Under the pieces are notes generated by a model. The model did not search any database. It saw only the letters and a list, made by a program, of their open reading frames with translations, and was not told the DNA's origin. This document shows positions 11,275 to 21,630 of a DNA stretch of 64,000 nucleotides, in pieces. Position 1 is the stretch's first letter, and every line of letters starts with the position of its first letter. Source of the stretch: Ceratopteris richardii (taxonomy: Eukaryota; Streptophyta; Polypodiopsida; Polypodiales; Pteridaceae); contig CM035441.1 of the NCBI GenBank assembly GCA_020310875.1, forward strand, positions 82,383,878 through 82,447,877, read 5' to 3'. The translations under genes were made by a program, and so were the position numbers.

Positions 11275-11773
11275 CTATGTGACAACTTCCAAATAATCCT
11301 CATGCATATAGCCTTTCTTTGTAAAGGGTAACTTCTGTGATTTACCAAAGTGACAAGCACCACATTTATAGATCATGTGTTGCTTGGATACATTAGGTAT
11401 CCCAAGTACACATTGATCTCTACATATATGCTTCAAGGTTCTCTCACCAATCTTCCCTAATCTTTTATGCCAAATCTCTAACTCAGACAATGTTTGATTC
11501 TTATAAAATTATAAAGTGCAATGTTTCTAGAGTCTCAAGTTCAAATGTAAATAATCTACTTGTTTTCTCTCCCTTGGCAATTCTCTTGAATCCATGTTGG
11601 GGGTCCTCCACAAAAGCTCGTTGAACCTAACCTGCAAACCCTTTTCCACTATCTATCTAACACTCATCAAATTCTTTGTGCTAGTAGTTACATAAAGAAC
11701 CGTGCTCAATAGATTTCTATTCCCATCAGAAGTTTTGACATTTCCTACCTTGACAATTGAATGCTTGGTGTCA
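11275..11773 (-). pseudogene. Protease end and GAG-pre-integrase (CoA-1)
   Basis: From 11773 leftward the text reads like the copia protease C-terminal half and linker (a KTSDGNRNLLSTVLYV-like segment and a KNLMSV segment) in a frame with stops. From 11490 comes the pre-integrase zinc module: WHKRLGKIGERTL with its His, then CGACHFGK with the Cys pair. It ends in GYMHEDYLEVVT, two bases from the start of the integrase core frame, so a small indel separates them. Confidence 0.78.
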
Positions 11774-12306
11774 TCACCTTTCTACAGGGTGATTTCCTTT
11801 GGACTCCTCAAGATTATAAAGGAGAGCTACATTGCCGGCTACATGGTTTGAACAACCTGAATCAATATAGAAGAGGTGCTCATCATTCATACCTTGTTTT
11901 GAATTCATGTTCATAATGAGAAGAGAATCTTCTTGATCCTCTGTATAATTATTGAAGTCTTTTCTTGAATTGTATCCCCTTTGATAATTTTTTATGTAAT
12001 TGTTGTTGTAGCCATGGTTGTAGCCTTGATTATGGTTGAATCTTCCTCTTGATTGTGAGTAGCCACCTCTTTGAAATCCTCTTCCTCTCTGGTTCTTGAA
12101 GTTCCTGTAGCACTTATTCGTTGTGTGATTAGAAAATCCATATTGTTGGGGAAGAGTTGAAAAGTCTCCCCCTACCTTGCTTACCTCCTCTTCCCCTTCG
12201 TCTTGAGTTTCTGCCTCTCCTTTGGTCACATACTCTAAAACATTATGCTTGGGTTGCTTCCTTTGAGTCGTAAACTCAATCCACAATTGATTTTTTCTAG
12301 CTCTTG
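11774..12306 (-). pseudogene. Gag C-terminal part and protease start (CoA-1)
   Basis: The gag tail has an RGG/Asn/Tyr-rich tract (RGRGFQRGGYSQSRGRF) typical of RNA-binding nucleocapsid. Its zinc knuckle is broken: HX4C remains (NHTTNKC) but the CX2C half is replaced by QQYG. It runs into the protease active site FYIDSGCSNHVAG, in which D-S-G is intact. Gag is shorter than a normal copia gag, and the piece between this and the N-terminal fragment appears to have been deleted near 12300. Confidence 0.75.
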
Positions 12307-12346
12307 TATTGGAAGAAAAATATGAAGATAATGTATCCCAAGTTTC

Positions 12347-12625
12347 TTAGGAAGTTTTCCAATTCCTAATGTGAGGAAGAATGAAGTCAAAAATAGAGTT
12401 AAGTAGATATGACCTTGCTAAAGCATCTTTGGCACACCATGAGTTGAGTTTTTCTAGCTCATGTCTTGTAGGTTGACCTTTACTTTTGAATATGGGCATC
12501 TCCTCATCTCGTGATATGTATTGATAGAGACTCCTTCCTTTTAGATAGTTCTTCATCCTTAAGGACCATGTTGGATAGTTGTTCCTATCCAATTTATCAA
12601 TGAAAGAAGGGAAACCATCTCCCAT
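12347..12625 (-). pseudogene. Gag N-terminal fragment (CoA-1)
   Basis: It starts at an ATG 14 bases inside the primer site, as expected for copia gag. It reads FIDKLDRNNYPTWSLRMKNYL, the conserved copia gag opening (L-x-G-x-N-Y-x-x-W), then KLNSWCAKDALARSYLLNSI. A stop after NWKTS ends it at 12347. This region assembles the virus-like particle in intact elements. Confidence 0.8.
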
Positions 12626-12639
12626 TTTACCTCAACTTT

Positions 12640-12651
12640 CTCTAATGCCAC
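12640..12651 (-). promoter_or_regulatory. Primer binding site, tRNA-Met type (CoA-1)
   Basis: On the minus strand TGGCATTAGAG directly follows the LTR end (…CCAACA, then G). The plant initiator tRNA-Met site is TGGTATCAGAGC; two of eleven bases differ. Its position between LTR and gag fixes both the direction of the element and the inner LTR end. Confidence 0.75.
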
Positions 12652-13642
12652 TGTTGGAAGAGATGGACGGATACCTCAAGGAAGTGAGGTGATACTTCTA
12701 AAACTTGCTTTGTAGCTACCCTATTTCACATTAGAGTTTGATAGTAGGCCCTTTTATCTTGAAAATGATACCAAGAAAGTACCTATGTACATTGGATTTG
12801 ATCCTTTAAACAATTGAATCAAAACAGACTACTTCACAAATAGATAGTCTCACAAAACTTGCTATTTTGGTCCACACACCTGTTGGTTCTTTTGCTCAAT
12901 GCTCACAGTACAGTAACAATTGTTCAAATTCCTTTTGAGGAAACTTAATTAGCTTAGATAGCTAATGATTACAAATGGAATCATTTAGAATAACAAACTA
13001 TGTAATGAGAAATCAATTTAGCAATCCAAGGCTTACCCCCAACTTTTGAGGGACTAACTAGTAGATGACTAGTGAGCAATTCGATAGCAATTTTTCCAAC
13101 TGGCTGAATCAAATTCTATCAAACTTTGACAATAAAATAGATGTCAAGCTGGTTCCAACAAGCTATGGATCATGCAGAATGGTTGAGAGATCACTGAGAT
13201 ATGGTCATGCAAAGTTCATTGTTCTGAGTAGTCATAACAGAGAATTGAACAGAAATAATCAATGAAGTATATCTGTTATGGCACATGATTTTACAAGATC
13301 ATTGGCATTATGACGATGCGCAATGATGGTGGAATGAGTAGACTATGGTGTAAGCTACTCAAATCCTACAAATGATCAATGGAAGATCTTCATGAGGCAC
13401 ACGAGGCCACGAGTTTTTACAAGCCTTTTATAAGGATTTTCTTCAAATTTGAATTTGAATTTCAAACTAGGCTCCACCTAAAAATGCTCCCTCCAAATTA
13501 GGAGTTATTCGCTCAACTGAAATTTGTAGCTCTTTGTTCTTCCTAACTTCACGAGATTTTCTTTACAAGATTCTCTCAAGTAAAACAATCTTTTACGATG
13601 GTTAATGATCAAACAATTACAAGCTAGGATTCATATGATCCA
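12652..13642 (-). repeat. 5' LTR of CoA-1
   Basis: About 991 bases. On the plus strand it begins TGTTGG beside the primer site and ends GATCCA at 13642, next to CoB-1 RT sequence. It is homologous along most of its length to the CoA-2 LTR at 23072-24010; for example both share ACTTGCTATTTT, then CACCTGTT, then CTTCCTAACT and GATCA near the outer end. The CoA-2 copy lacks about 90 bases near the primer-site end. LTRs carry promoter and polyadenylation signals; I could not place a clear TATA box. Confidence 0.72.
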
Positions 13643-14180
13643 TCAAACACTTTGTGACATATTCCTTTTCATGCCAAGCCAAATGTGAAGGCTTGTATAT
13701 TGCACCAACATTTTTTAACCTGCACAATTGGTTTTCATGCCCTTTTTGCACAAAACCACATGGCTGAAAAACATACACTTCTTCATGCAAGTCAACATTC
13801 AAAAATGCAATTTTAATGTCCAACTAATGTACATTCCAACCATGATGAGCTGCAAGTGCACATATGCTATGAACAGTAGTCATCCGGCATGTAGGTGCAA
13901 AGGCCTCATCAAAATCAATGCCTCTTTCTTGCACATAACCCTTTTCAACAAACCTAGCCTTCTACCTATGAATTGTTCCATCAGGCTTATGCTTGAGCTT
14001 GTATACCCACTTAGTGCCAATGGCCTTCTTGCCAAGGGGAATTCACATAAAGACCACATACCATTTTTCATAATAGCATCATATTTTGATTGCATAGGAG
14101 CCATCCAATTTTCAAAATTTTGCGCTCCATCAAATGAAACACACTTGTTCTCGTCACAAAGACTAGAGGCATCCATAGCA
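13643..14180 (-). pseudogene. RT N-terminal half (CoB-1)
   Basis: Frames at 13880-14176 and 13643-13823 carry copia RT text: MDASSLCDENKCVSFDGAQN, WMAPMQSKYDAIMKNGMWSL, a KGLLKRVMCKKE-like step, then MDIKIAFLNVDLHEEVYVFQP and CRLKN. The block expected next (LYGLKQAPRAW) is degraded, and the sequence meets the CoA-1 LTR at 13642. The rest of the RT, which should lie beyond CoA-1, is missing at 9400, so it was lost with the CoA-1 3' end. Confidence 0.8.
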
Positions 14181-14266
14181 TAACAATTTGATGCAAATGA
14201 AGCACTATGAGAGCTTGAACAAGTGCAATTTTATAGAGGTGCATCTAATTTGCTATCATACAAAGT

Positions 14267-15282
14267 CTAGACCAGCCAATTTGGCATAGTTTTTGCCTCC
14301 TTAATATTATCTCTCTCATCAACAAGTGCATCATGTAAATCTGCATAAAAAATGGAATGCATCATCACATGAAACCTGTAAAGGCTGAGAAGTTGCCTCA
14401 TTAGGACTAGCACTAGTCTGTCCACCTGTAAAAAGAGGCAGCAAGTATCATACATATCTTTGGAGCTAATAGATGTCTCCTTAGTACATGAAAGTAATGG
14501 TTGAATAACATCTTCCACAAAAATTACATCATGGCTAACTAGAATGTGTTTAGATTGTGGATGATACAGATGATAGCCTTTGGTTTCAGAACTGTACCCA
14601 AAAATACATTTCACTGCTTTATCATCCAATTTCTTGCATTGTTGTTCAAGCACTAATGCATATGCCAAAGAACCAAAAACATGTAGGTGAGCAACAAATG
14701 GTTTACAACCATGCCAAGCCTCATATGGAGTGATAGATTCTGACTCATATGGAGTGATAGACTGCAATGATTTAGCGGGAAACTTTTTAAGTACATATGC
14801 TACACACATAATAGCCTCAAGCTAGAAACTATGTGGTAAAGCTTGACTCCTGACCATACACCTCGCCATCTCCATGAGTGACATGTTCTTTTGTTCAGAA
14901 ACTCCATTCTATTGAGGTGTATATGGCACTCTACATTGATTTTTTATTCCATGTTTAGCCAGAAATGCATTAAAGTCAGAAGACATATACCCCCCGATCA
15001 AAACATAGGGTGCCCATGTTACATGTTGATAGTTTTTAAGCCAAAACCAAAAACTATTTGAAGCACATAAACACTTCGTATTTTTCTTTCAATGGGCATA
15101 CCCATGCATGCCTAGAAAAATAATCAATGAAAGTCAAAAAGTAAAGATAGTTTCCAAAAGAGGGTGTTTGCATACTACCATAGACATAACTATGAACGGT
15201 GCATTTTTTCCAAAATACAGCCTTCATAGACATGTCTACCAGATGCCTCAAGTTTGGGCAGAGAGGACACCATTTCAGATTT
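14267..15282 (-). pseudogene. Integrase (CoB-1)
   Basis: From 15282 leftward: FLTFIDYFSRHAWVCPLKEKYEVF with the first core Asp; then a stop-rich part with YMSSDFNAF-like text and the Glu position in NGVSEQKN (about 14880-14905); then AYVLKKFPAKSLQSITPYE, EAWHGCKP, FGYSSETKGYHLYHP and LVSHDVIF. A 24-bp tandem duplication at 14723-14770 repeats SITPYE in frame. The middle part has several frame changes. Confidence 0.8.
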
Positions 15283-15612
15283 CTATAGGCATAGAAAACT
15301 AGCAAAATTCAATTGACGAAAGCATGCATGCCAAAGCTTTGCACCTGACAAAGCCTGAGAATCATGTACTGCACATGCTAAATCATATACAGATTTTTCA
15401 TAGTCTATGAGCTTGTATAGCCCACAACATAAAATGCTAGAAGCAATAATGACATCGCCACTTGACAGATCATGAATTGTACATCTGTCATCAACAAATT
15501 CTGATAATAGATTCTTCTTGATCCCTGACACAAATAAAGCATCCGACAATGTAAAAGAACTACCACCAAGAGTAGTCAAAATGATGTTACCAACTCCCAT
15601 GATAACAGTATA
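15283..15612 (-). pseudogene. Protease end and pre-integrase (CoB-1)
   Basis: The frame reads ILTTLGGSSFTLSDALFVSGIKKNLLS, FVDDRCTIHDLSSG, then GAKLWHACFRQLNFASF. This matches CoB-3 at 63100-63432 block for block but lacks about 12 residues after NLLS (LAFAKIGLVV in CoB-3). The pre-integrase Cys pair is degenerate. The upstream edge at about 15612 is a direct fusion to RNase H sequence. Confidence 0.8.
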
Positions 15613-16490
15613 CTGCTAAGATTATCACAATAGATGGTGATAAGCTTTTGCACTTCCACACCTAAATCTGCAAGTAGCATCTCTATCCATGATGCCTCAC
15701 ATGCTGCCATTGTAGTACCTCTATACTCAGTCTCTGTACTTGACAAAGCAATAGTGGGTTGCTTCTTACTGCTCCATGCAATAGCTACACTTCCAAGTGA
15801 AAATAGAAATTCATTAGTAGATCTTCTATCTAAAATGCTACCAGCCCAATCTGCATCAGTGTATCCATGAACCTGCAAATCTACATCAACTTCATAAAAC
15901 AATGCATAATCCAAGTAACACTCACGTAATGTACAGTGTGCCTCAAAGCATTTAAATGTGGCTTCTTGGGAACCTGCATAAATTGACTTTCAAGTCCAAC
16001 AGTGTAGCTTACATTAGGCCTTGTAATTGTGAGATATATCAAACTTCCCACAATTTTCTGTACATAGTAGCATTTTCCAATGCTTCACCTGATGTAGTAT
16101 CCAACTTGAAATTCTGATCAAATGGTATAGAAATTGGCTTAGAATCAGACATACCATACTTTTGCAGCATATTCAAGGCATATTGCCTTGGTGAAATCCA
16201 TATACCTCTTTTTGTATGTAAAACTCAATGCCCAAGAAATAGCGTAGCACACCAAGATCTTTCATGTCAAATTCTTGCATAAGAACTTGCTTTACCTCTT
16301 TAATTCTTGCTTCATTGTCGCCTCCTACAATCAAGTCATCAAGATAATAGCCACAATTGTGATGCCATCATCTCCCTTCCTTGCATATAGCGAATGATCT
16401 ACATCACACATAAAAAACCCAATGGTGGTTAAGTAGTTAGCAATCTCCCACAATCTTCCACACAATCTTCCACTCCATGCATTTGAGTTG
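15613..16490 (-). pseudogene. RT C-terminal half and RNase H (CoB-1)
   Basis: From 16490 leftward: WEIANYLTTIGF, CDVDHSLYARKGDDG, an active-site region that reads Y-L-D-D only after a one-base deletion near 16350, a FDMKDLGVLRYFLGIE block, a VGSLIYL region, then RNase H with VHGYTDADWAGSILDRRST, AWSSKKQPTIALSSTETEY and ASWIEMLLADLG. It breaks off after IYCDNLSS at about 15612. Frames change at least three times. The family would degrade the RNA template. Confidence 0.8.
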
Positions 16491-16499
16491 GAACTATTG

Positions 16500-16603
16500 C
16501 TTGGTGACGCATCTGGTCCACTCAAAAAACCTCTTAAAGAGGGAAAAAAGTGCCCCAGCAGTCCTAGAGTGTTCACACACATCATTACCTAAATATATTA
16601 ACA
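16500..16603 (-). repeat. Partial LTR of CoB-1
   Basis: About 100 bases match the outer part of the CoB-2 LTR (52650-52750): an AAAGAGGGAAAAAA run, CAGTCCTA, then ATATATTAACA at 16603 where CoB-2 has ATATATCAACA. On the minus strand the end is TGTTAATATA, a normal copia LTR start. Sequence past 16603 shows no copia similarity, so 16603 is probably the true outer end of the element. Confidence 0.6.
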
Positions 16604-18309
16604 TTGGCCTATGATATTCCTATTCGAAGAGATTTATCATGGAACAAAATCCAACAGTTTAAAAGTAGAAAACATCACCACCCCCATCAAAGAGCATGAG
16701 AGGATGGATTCCTTGTGCCCAACCAAGAGGAGCAAATTTGATGCTAGATATCTTACTAGTGGGGGAACATGTACTACGCCTAGTCACACTTAGGTTACAA
16801 GAAACATAGATGGAACTTAGTAGATGGTTCTATCAGTGCCCACACATTTAGAGTTTCCTAGAATGATTGATCTTGAGGAACTCGGCAAGGTAGACTTTGA
16901 ACACATCCTTAGAGATGTGGGTATAGATTCTGAAGAAAAGTATGCAATTGTTGAACATCAATACCAATGAGTTGAAGAGCGACATGAAGAATAGCAATAG
17001 GAAGAAGAAGAAGATGATGATGATGATGATGATGAAGAACAAGAATATGAAGAAGAGGAAGGCACCCTTGCTTACACTACATAGCTTTGAAGGTTATATG
17101 ACACAACAACAAGTGTACAAGAAAGAGGCCAACTCTTATTCCACATTAGTCACTTGTTGATCAATCAGATCTTGGGGGAGGAAGGTGTTGATCCACACCC
17201 AACCACTACCATTCTAGGAATCCCTCCCACACAACCCTACCCAACTGTTTCCACCTCCACTTCCACATCTACAACCTATTCCTTAGTATTTCAATCTCAC
17301 CCACCTTCAACTACCCTGCTTCCACCATGGGTAACTTTCCTTGAAGCCATGTTCTACATGCCACCTCCATCTTCTTCAGGGGGTCCTAATCCATTTGTAA
17401 CATCTTCACTATTCATTGACACAATAAGCACCACACCTACCATACCAGTATTCATGGTTGCACCATCACACACAACTAGGTCTCTTGGCATGGACATATC
17501 ACCGCCCACAACACCTCCCCCACCCCCCTCACTTTCGTCTTCTCCCATTCCCCCTCCACCCCCATCATTAGCACTTCGAACACCATTGGGCATGACATAC
17601 ACTCTTTCCCTCCTTGTTTCCCATCCCCCCACATTTTCAATTGTTCAATACAACATCCATAAATGTACATAATGCATTAAATACAATGATTCAATGTGCC
17701 ACTCAATTAAGGCAAGAGTACCAAAAATTGGAAGCAATAAATGCAGTGATTAATGATGAGACTACATGCTTATGAGAATGCATAACTGAGTTACAACAAG
17801 GAATCACAGGATCAGTATGACACTTTACTACATGCACACAATGATCTGGATGCCAAGCTTGGGAACATCAACCAAGAGGCAGTAAAGAAAATCAAAGATC
17901 ATTTATACACTCAAATGGAGCACAACACCAAATTGCAAAGAAACATGACCCTCTTGCACTGACATATGGCAGTAGCATTAGAAGACAATAAGCACCTTCA
18001 ACAACAGAACCAAGACAACCTCAAAGCTCCCATGTAGACTACACCTAGAGCACACATCACTCCCTCCAGATTCCAAGTTGTACCATTAGAGACAATCCAT
18101 ATTCTCTTAGAAGAACATACCAGCTTCCTTGACTGATATGATCAATTACAAGATGAGCTCAGTCAGTTACGTAGTGAGCAACCTTCTAACCATCTACTAG
18201 GACACATGTTCTAGAGGCTATACCAATTAGTGTCACTCCACAAGAGATTAAAGCCTTATAGAAACAAATAGAAGAGTTACAAACCAAGCTTTTACAATAC
18301 AAATAGCCA
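16604..18309 (+). other. Unrecognised degenerate coding-like segment
   Basis: No family was recognised. From about 16857 one plus-strand frame reads MIDLEELGKVDFEHILRDVG and, across three stops, an acidic run of Glu and Asp (about 17005-17060) encoded by GAA and GAT repeats. The frame at 17154-17672 is very rich in Pro, Ser and Thr. From about 17680 to 18300 there are Gln/Leu-rich helical-looking pieces (YQKLEAINAVINDE, QIEELQTKLLQYK) broken by stops. This could be the gag or a third reading frame of an unrecognised element. It lies between CoB-1 and GyC and no LTR was found. Confidence 0.35.
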
Positions 18310-18955
18310 ACTATTGAAGTTGTAGTAGTAGTCTCAAGACCCTCACCACCTTGCATGGAAGCAAGAAGGAAGGCTCAAGATTGACTCTCCTCTCATCCAC
18401 CCCTACATGCAACCTGTTCAAGCCATTGGCCATCAGCCCCTTGATATGCCACATGCTTGAAAACATGGAGAGTAGGGAGTCAAGGATCCTAGTCCATGTG
18501 TGAAATACAAGTAAAGCAACTACTCTACTCACACAAAGGAGAGACATGCATAGGCACACACACACATGTCACTCTCACACACTCACAAAGACACAATACA
18601 TACATGTAAATGGTCTTGGAGTAAAGGAGAGCCTTCTTCCATTCATAAGAGATATTACATAAGAGCACATCGACCAAAAGCCCCCTTCTTTACTAAAATG
18701 AGCTTCTATATATAGGCTAAGCTCTATTCCCCATGTGCTCCTTCTGAAAAGTAAAAAAGGGAGCATGTTTGTAACTACCATATCTTTGGAAAATATTCCT
18801 TTTGTAACAACCAAATCCCAATAAATATAGACATGGGATTTTTATGTGGAGTTTTCCTAGATGAGCCAAAAAGGTGAGATATTCAAGAGTCTCCTACACT
18901 ATGGTATAAGGAAATATTAAAAAGTGCTTTAGGAGAGTGTTCACATGTGACACTC
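18310..18955 (-). repeat. Candidate 3' LTR of GyC
   Basis: Non-coding and directly downstream of the GyC RT in the element's direction. On the minus strand a TATA-like CTATATATAGAAG lies at about 18704-18717, and the segment could start with TGTCACATGTG at about 18955. CA/CT-rich runs occur at 18555-18600. No second copy is available to confirm the ends, and it follows RT directly, so RNase H and integrase must have been deleted. Treat as tentative. Confidence 0.35.
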
Positions 18956-18984
18956 TAAGTATATACAAAGAAGGTTATTCTCAT

Positions 18985-19690
18985 GGTTTAGGATAGGCCA
19001 TTCTACAATTACTTTAATTTTCTTTGGATCTACATGAACGCTTTGACTAGAAACAATATGTCCTAAATACTCTAATTCGTTTTGGAAAAAATAACTATTT
19101 TTAGGATTGGCATAAAGTTTGTTTTTGCGTAACAAATTGAAGACAATTGCTAGATGATTTTCATGGTTATTGTCATTCTCACAATAGACAAGTATGTCAT
19201 CAAAGAAAACAAGAACAAAAGCTTTGAAATCAAGAAAAATGTTATACATCATACGTGCAAATGTAGAAAGTGCATTAATGAGTCCAAAAGGCATCACTAT
19301 GAATTCAAAATGACCAGCTTGAGTTCTAAAAGCAGTCTTATAAATGTCATTTTGTGTCTTTCATATCTGATGATACCAAGATTTAAGATCAATTTTGCTA
19401 AATACATGTGCTCCACGAAGTTTATCTAGCATATCATCTATCCTAGGAATAAGATATTTGTTTTTAATTGTAATCTTATTGAGTGCTCAATAGTCAATGC
19501 ACATCCTATAATTCTTGTTCTTCTTCTCTACTAAAAGAACAGGTTCTCCAAAGGGAGAAGAACTAGGTGATAAGTCCTTTGTGGAGTAGGCCCTTAACTT
19601 GATTAGCTATTTCTTTTTTATGTAAAGTTCCATGCCTATAAGGTGCTTTATGGGGAGGATAACTACCGGGAATTAAGTTTATACTATGGT
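18985..19690 (-). pseudogene. Reverse transcriptase (GyC)
   Basis: The upstream half (19300-19690) has stops but shows GSYPPHKAPYR, EIANQVKGLL, SSSPFGEPVLLVEKKN, YRMCIDY and [11 protein letters not shown]. The open half from 19297 has MPFGLINALSTF, the active site VFFDDILVY with both Asp present, HLAIVFNLLRKNKLYANPKN, LEYLGHIVSS and KKIKVIVEWP. Similarity ends after EWPILN. It is a near-complete RT core broken by two stops (in CIDY/AL and HQI/K). Confidence 0.88.
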
Positions 19691-20741
19691 CAAGAGATCC
19701 CCTAAAGGTGGTAATTTAGAAGGAAAATCACTCGTAAAGCAATCCTGATAGGAATCCATAAATGATTTATGTGCATAAGGAAGTGTATGTGTATAATCTA
19801 CTATGTTATTGACAAAAACAATACATGAATTGTAGCCTTTCCTAAATGCATGTTTTACTTGAGTATGATTAATTAATGGAAATGGTTGGAAGTCATGCAT
19901 TGCACACAAAGAAATATCTTGATTGTTAAACTTAAAACTTATTGTGTGTATGATAATCAATGCATGGATTGTAATGATGATAAAAAGGCATGCCAAGTAT
20001 ACCATCATAGGACTGCAAAAGAGCAATTAAGAATGTGCGTTCATATATGTATGCACCTATAAAAATCTGAACATTATGCACTTCACTTGTAACATTATAT
20101 CTATTTCCTTGAAATGCAGCGTTAACTTTATACATAGAAGGGAGTGGATGTAATTGGAGAGCTTGTGCTAGTGTATAAGAAATAAAATCATGCAAACTAC
20201 CATCATCATGTAAAATATTAACAACTTTATCATTAATAGTACCTTGCATGCACAATAAAGAATGAATAGAAATTTCGTTACCCAAGATACTTAGATCCTT
20301 TTCCAATGCATCTTTGGTCCAATCAGGTTGAGTGTCTTCATGAAGCACCTCCATGTTGTTTACTTGAGCTCCAATAGGTTTCATATCACTAGTTTGCAAT
20401 CTACATTTACCTTCAGTATATAACTTACCACAATGCCAACAAGTAATATGGGGCCATTTTTGTTGAGCATCCATCATCATAGTTTGAAGGGTTGGAGTTT
20501 TGATAGGGTGTAATGGGGTGGTCTTTGGTATTGGTGAGTAATTAGATTGAGGAGGGCACTGAAAAGTGGGTGGGCCTTGAAAAATAGGGGAAGAGAAAGT
20601 ACTGAAAGGATGCATGAAAGGAAAATTGGGCTTGATTGGTTGTTTTTGTTGATGCATTTGTTGTAAGCAAATGGACTTAGTAATGGATTGAAACTCCTTC
20701 TCAAAATCATGTGCAAAAAAAATAGCTTCATAAAGGGTCAT
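19679..20741 (-). pseudogene. Gag end, zinc knuckle remnant and protease (GyC)
   Basis: The first part is Pro/Gln/Phe-rich gag. A knuckle remnant, CWHCGKLYTEGKC, lacks the His and is one residue short. The protease follows: the active site should be D-S-G and reads D-D-G in NILHDDGSLHDFIS, and the second block is DGILGMPFYHHYNPCIDY. A one-base shift near 19940 moves the protein into an overlapping frame (FNNQDISLCAMHDFQ) that continues to SKLPPLGDL and then into RT. Confidence 0.82.
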
Positions 20742-21399
20742 GGGACGTGGTGTGTTGAGCTTGGCTTGGATTCACATCTTCATACTTTCATTGCAAGGTA
20801 TCTTCAGGAATCGTTTCAAGGCAAATGAATAAGTACTAGTCATTGCCAAAAATGTTTAGTGTAGGCAGACATAGTATCTCCCATCCAAAAGTTGTCCATG
20901 ATCAATGAGCATGTAAGTAGAACTGGGGAGGAAGGAAGGACTCCTTGATCTTTTCTTCAAATGCAATCCATGTGGTGGGGCGGTCAGTGCTATGCCGCAA
21001 AACATTCCACCATAAGTGGGCCTTACCCACCAAATAATTAGTAACAAATTTCACTTTTTCAATTTTGGGAATACAATTTGTCAAAATAAAAGTCATCAAA
21101 TTGAGATAGCCATGAAAGAACAAATTGGCCATCCTTTTGCCCATCGAATCAAGAAAATTGGAAATATTTTGCACCAATCTTGGAATGCGTGCCTTCTTCT
21201 TAAGCAGTGATAATGGCCTTCACCACCCTAACTAGCTTGTGTTCATTACTCTGCATTTGGTGGAGTGCAGCATCACATTCTTTTATCTCGTTTTGAGCAT
21301 GTTGGAGTTCGTGTCACAAAAGCTCCAACTATTGCTCAATCGGTACTCGAGGTAGGGGTGATGTACCAAAATCCTTGGTATTATGGGTAGGGTCCATGG
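20742..21399 (-). pseudogene. Gag capsid region (GyC)
   Basis: A probable start codon is at about 21397 (MDPTHNTKDFG), followed by a helical Gln/Glu-rich stretch broken by stops (LQHAQNEIKECDAALHQM). The capsid part at 20902-21177 reads GKRMANLFFHGYLNLMTF, KVKFVTNYLVGKAHLWWNVL, ERPTTW-like DRPTTWIAFEEKIKESF, the retrotransposon gag signature. Several frame changes connect it to the next entry. Confidence 0.75.
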
Positions 21400-21458
21400 C
21401 TTTATAGAGAATTAAAACATAGGACTAAGCATGTGAAAAGAATTTTAACAATAGTGTA

Positions 21459-21537
21459 TATATAATAATAATAAAATAATAATAATAATAATAAATAAAT
21501 GAGAGTATTTGATAAATAAATAAATAAATAAATAAAG
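21459..21537. repeat. AAT/AAAT microsatellite
   Basis: Simple repeats of AAT pass into AAAT (AATAATAAT, then AAATAAATAAAT). They lie between the GyC gag start and the LINE fragment. More interrupted AAAT units continue to about 21575. Nothing else is visible at 21400-21630. Confidence 0.85.
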
Positions 21538-21630
21538 GGAAGAGTGTTAAATATATAAATAAATAAGTAAGGTGAAAAGAGTGTTAAAAGTTATGTTAAA
21601 TATCAATTAAAAGGAATGGGGTATCAATAA

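Larger units (their letters stand above)
9419..13642 (-). mobile_element. CoA-1, Ty1/copia element lacking its 3' end
   Basis: Reading leftward: 5' LTR (12652-13642), a primer site like initiator tRNA-Met, gag, protease, pre-integrase, integrase and RT. This is the gag-PR-IN-RT order of Ty1/copia. RNase H and the 3' LTR are missing, cut at about 9419. Its upstream end sits inside the RT of CoB-1, which runs in the same direction, so CoA-1 inserted into CoB-1. CoA-2 at 23072-24410 has a related LTR. The long intact IN-RT frame suggests it is younger than most neighbours. Confidence 0.9.
13643..16603 (-). mobile_element. CoB-1, rearranged Ty1/copia element
   Basis: On the minus strand the order is LTR start, RT C-terminal half, RNase H, then directly protease end, pre-integrase, integrase and RT N-terminal half. 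Two copia segments are therefore joined in an order that no single intact element has. At 13642 it is interrupted by CoA-1. The protein blocks are those of CoB-3 (60950-64000), and the short LTR piece matches the CoB-2 LTR at 52512-52750. All frames are broken. Confidence 0.85.
18956..21399 (-). mobile_element. GyC, Ty3/gypsy gag-protease-RT fragment
   Basis: On the minus strand gag, a degenerate zinc knuckle, protease and RT follow one another with few gaps. The RT blocks (YHQI, FRTQAGHFEFIVMPFGL, FFDDILVY) are those of plant chromovirus-like Ty3 elements and differ from GyA, GyB and GyD. RNase H and integrase are missing, as similarity stops at about 18985. Several stops and two frame changes show it is inactive. 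Confidence 0.85.

Noticed and set aside
17154..17672. 172-codon Pro/Ser/Thr-rich frame as a host gene
   Set aside because: No start context, no conserved domain, and stops on both sides in a degraded region; listed only as part of an unclassified segment.
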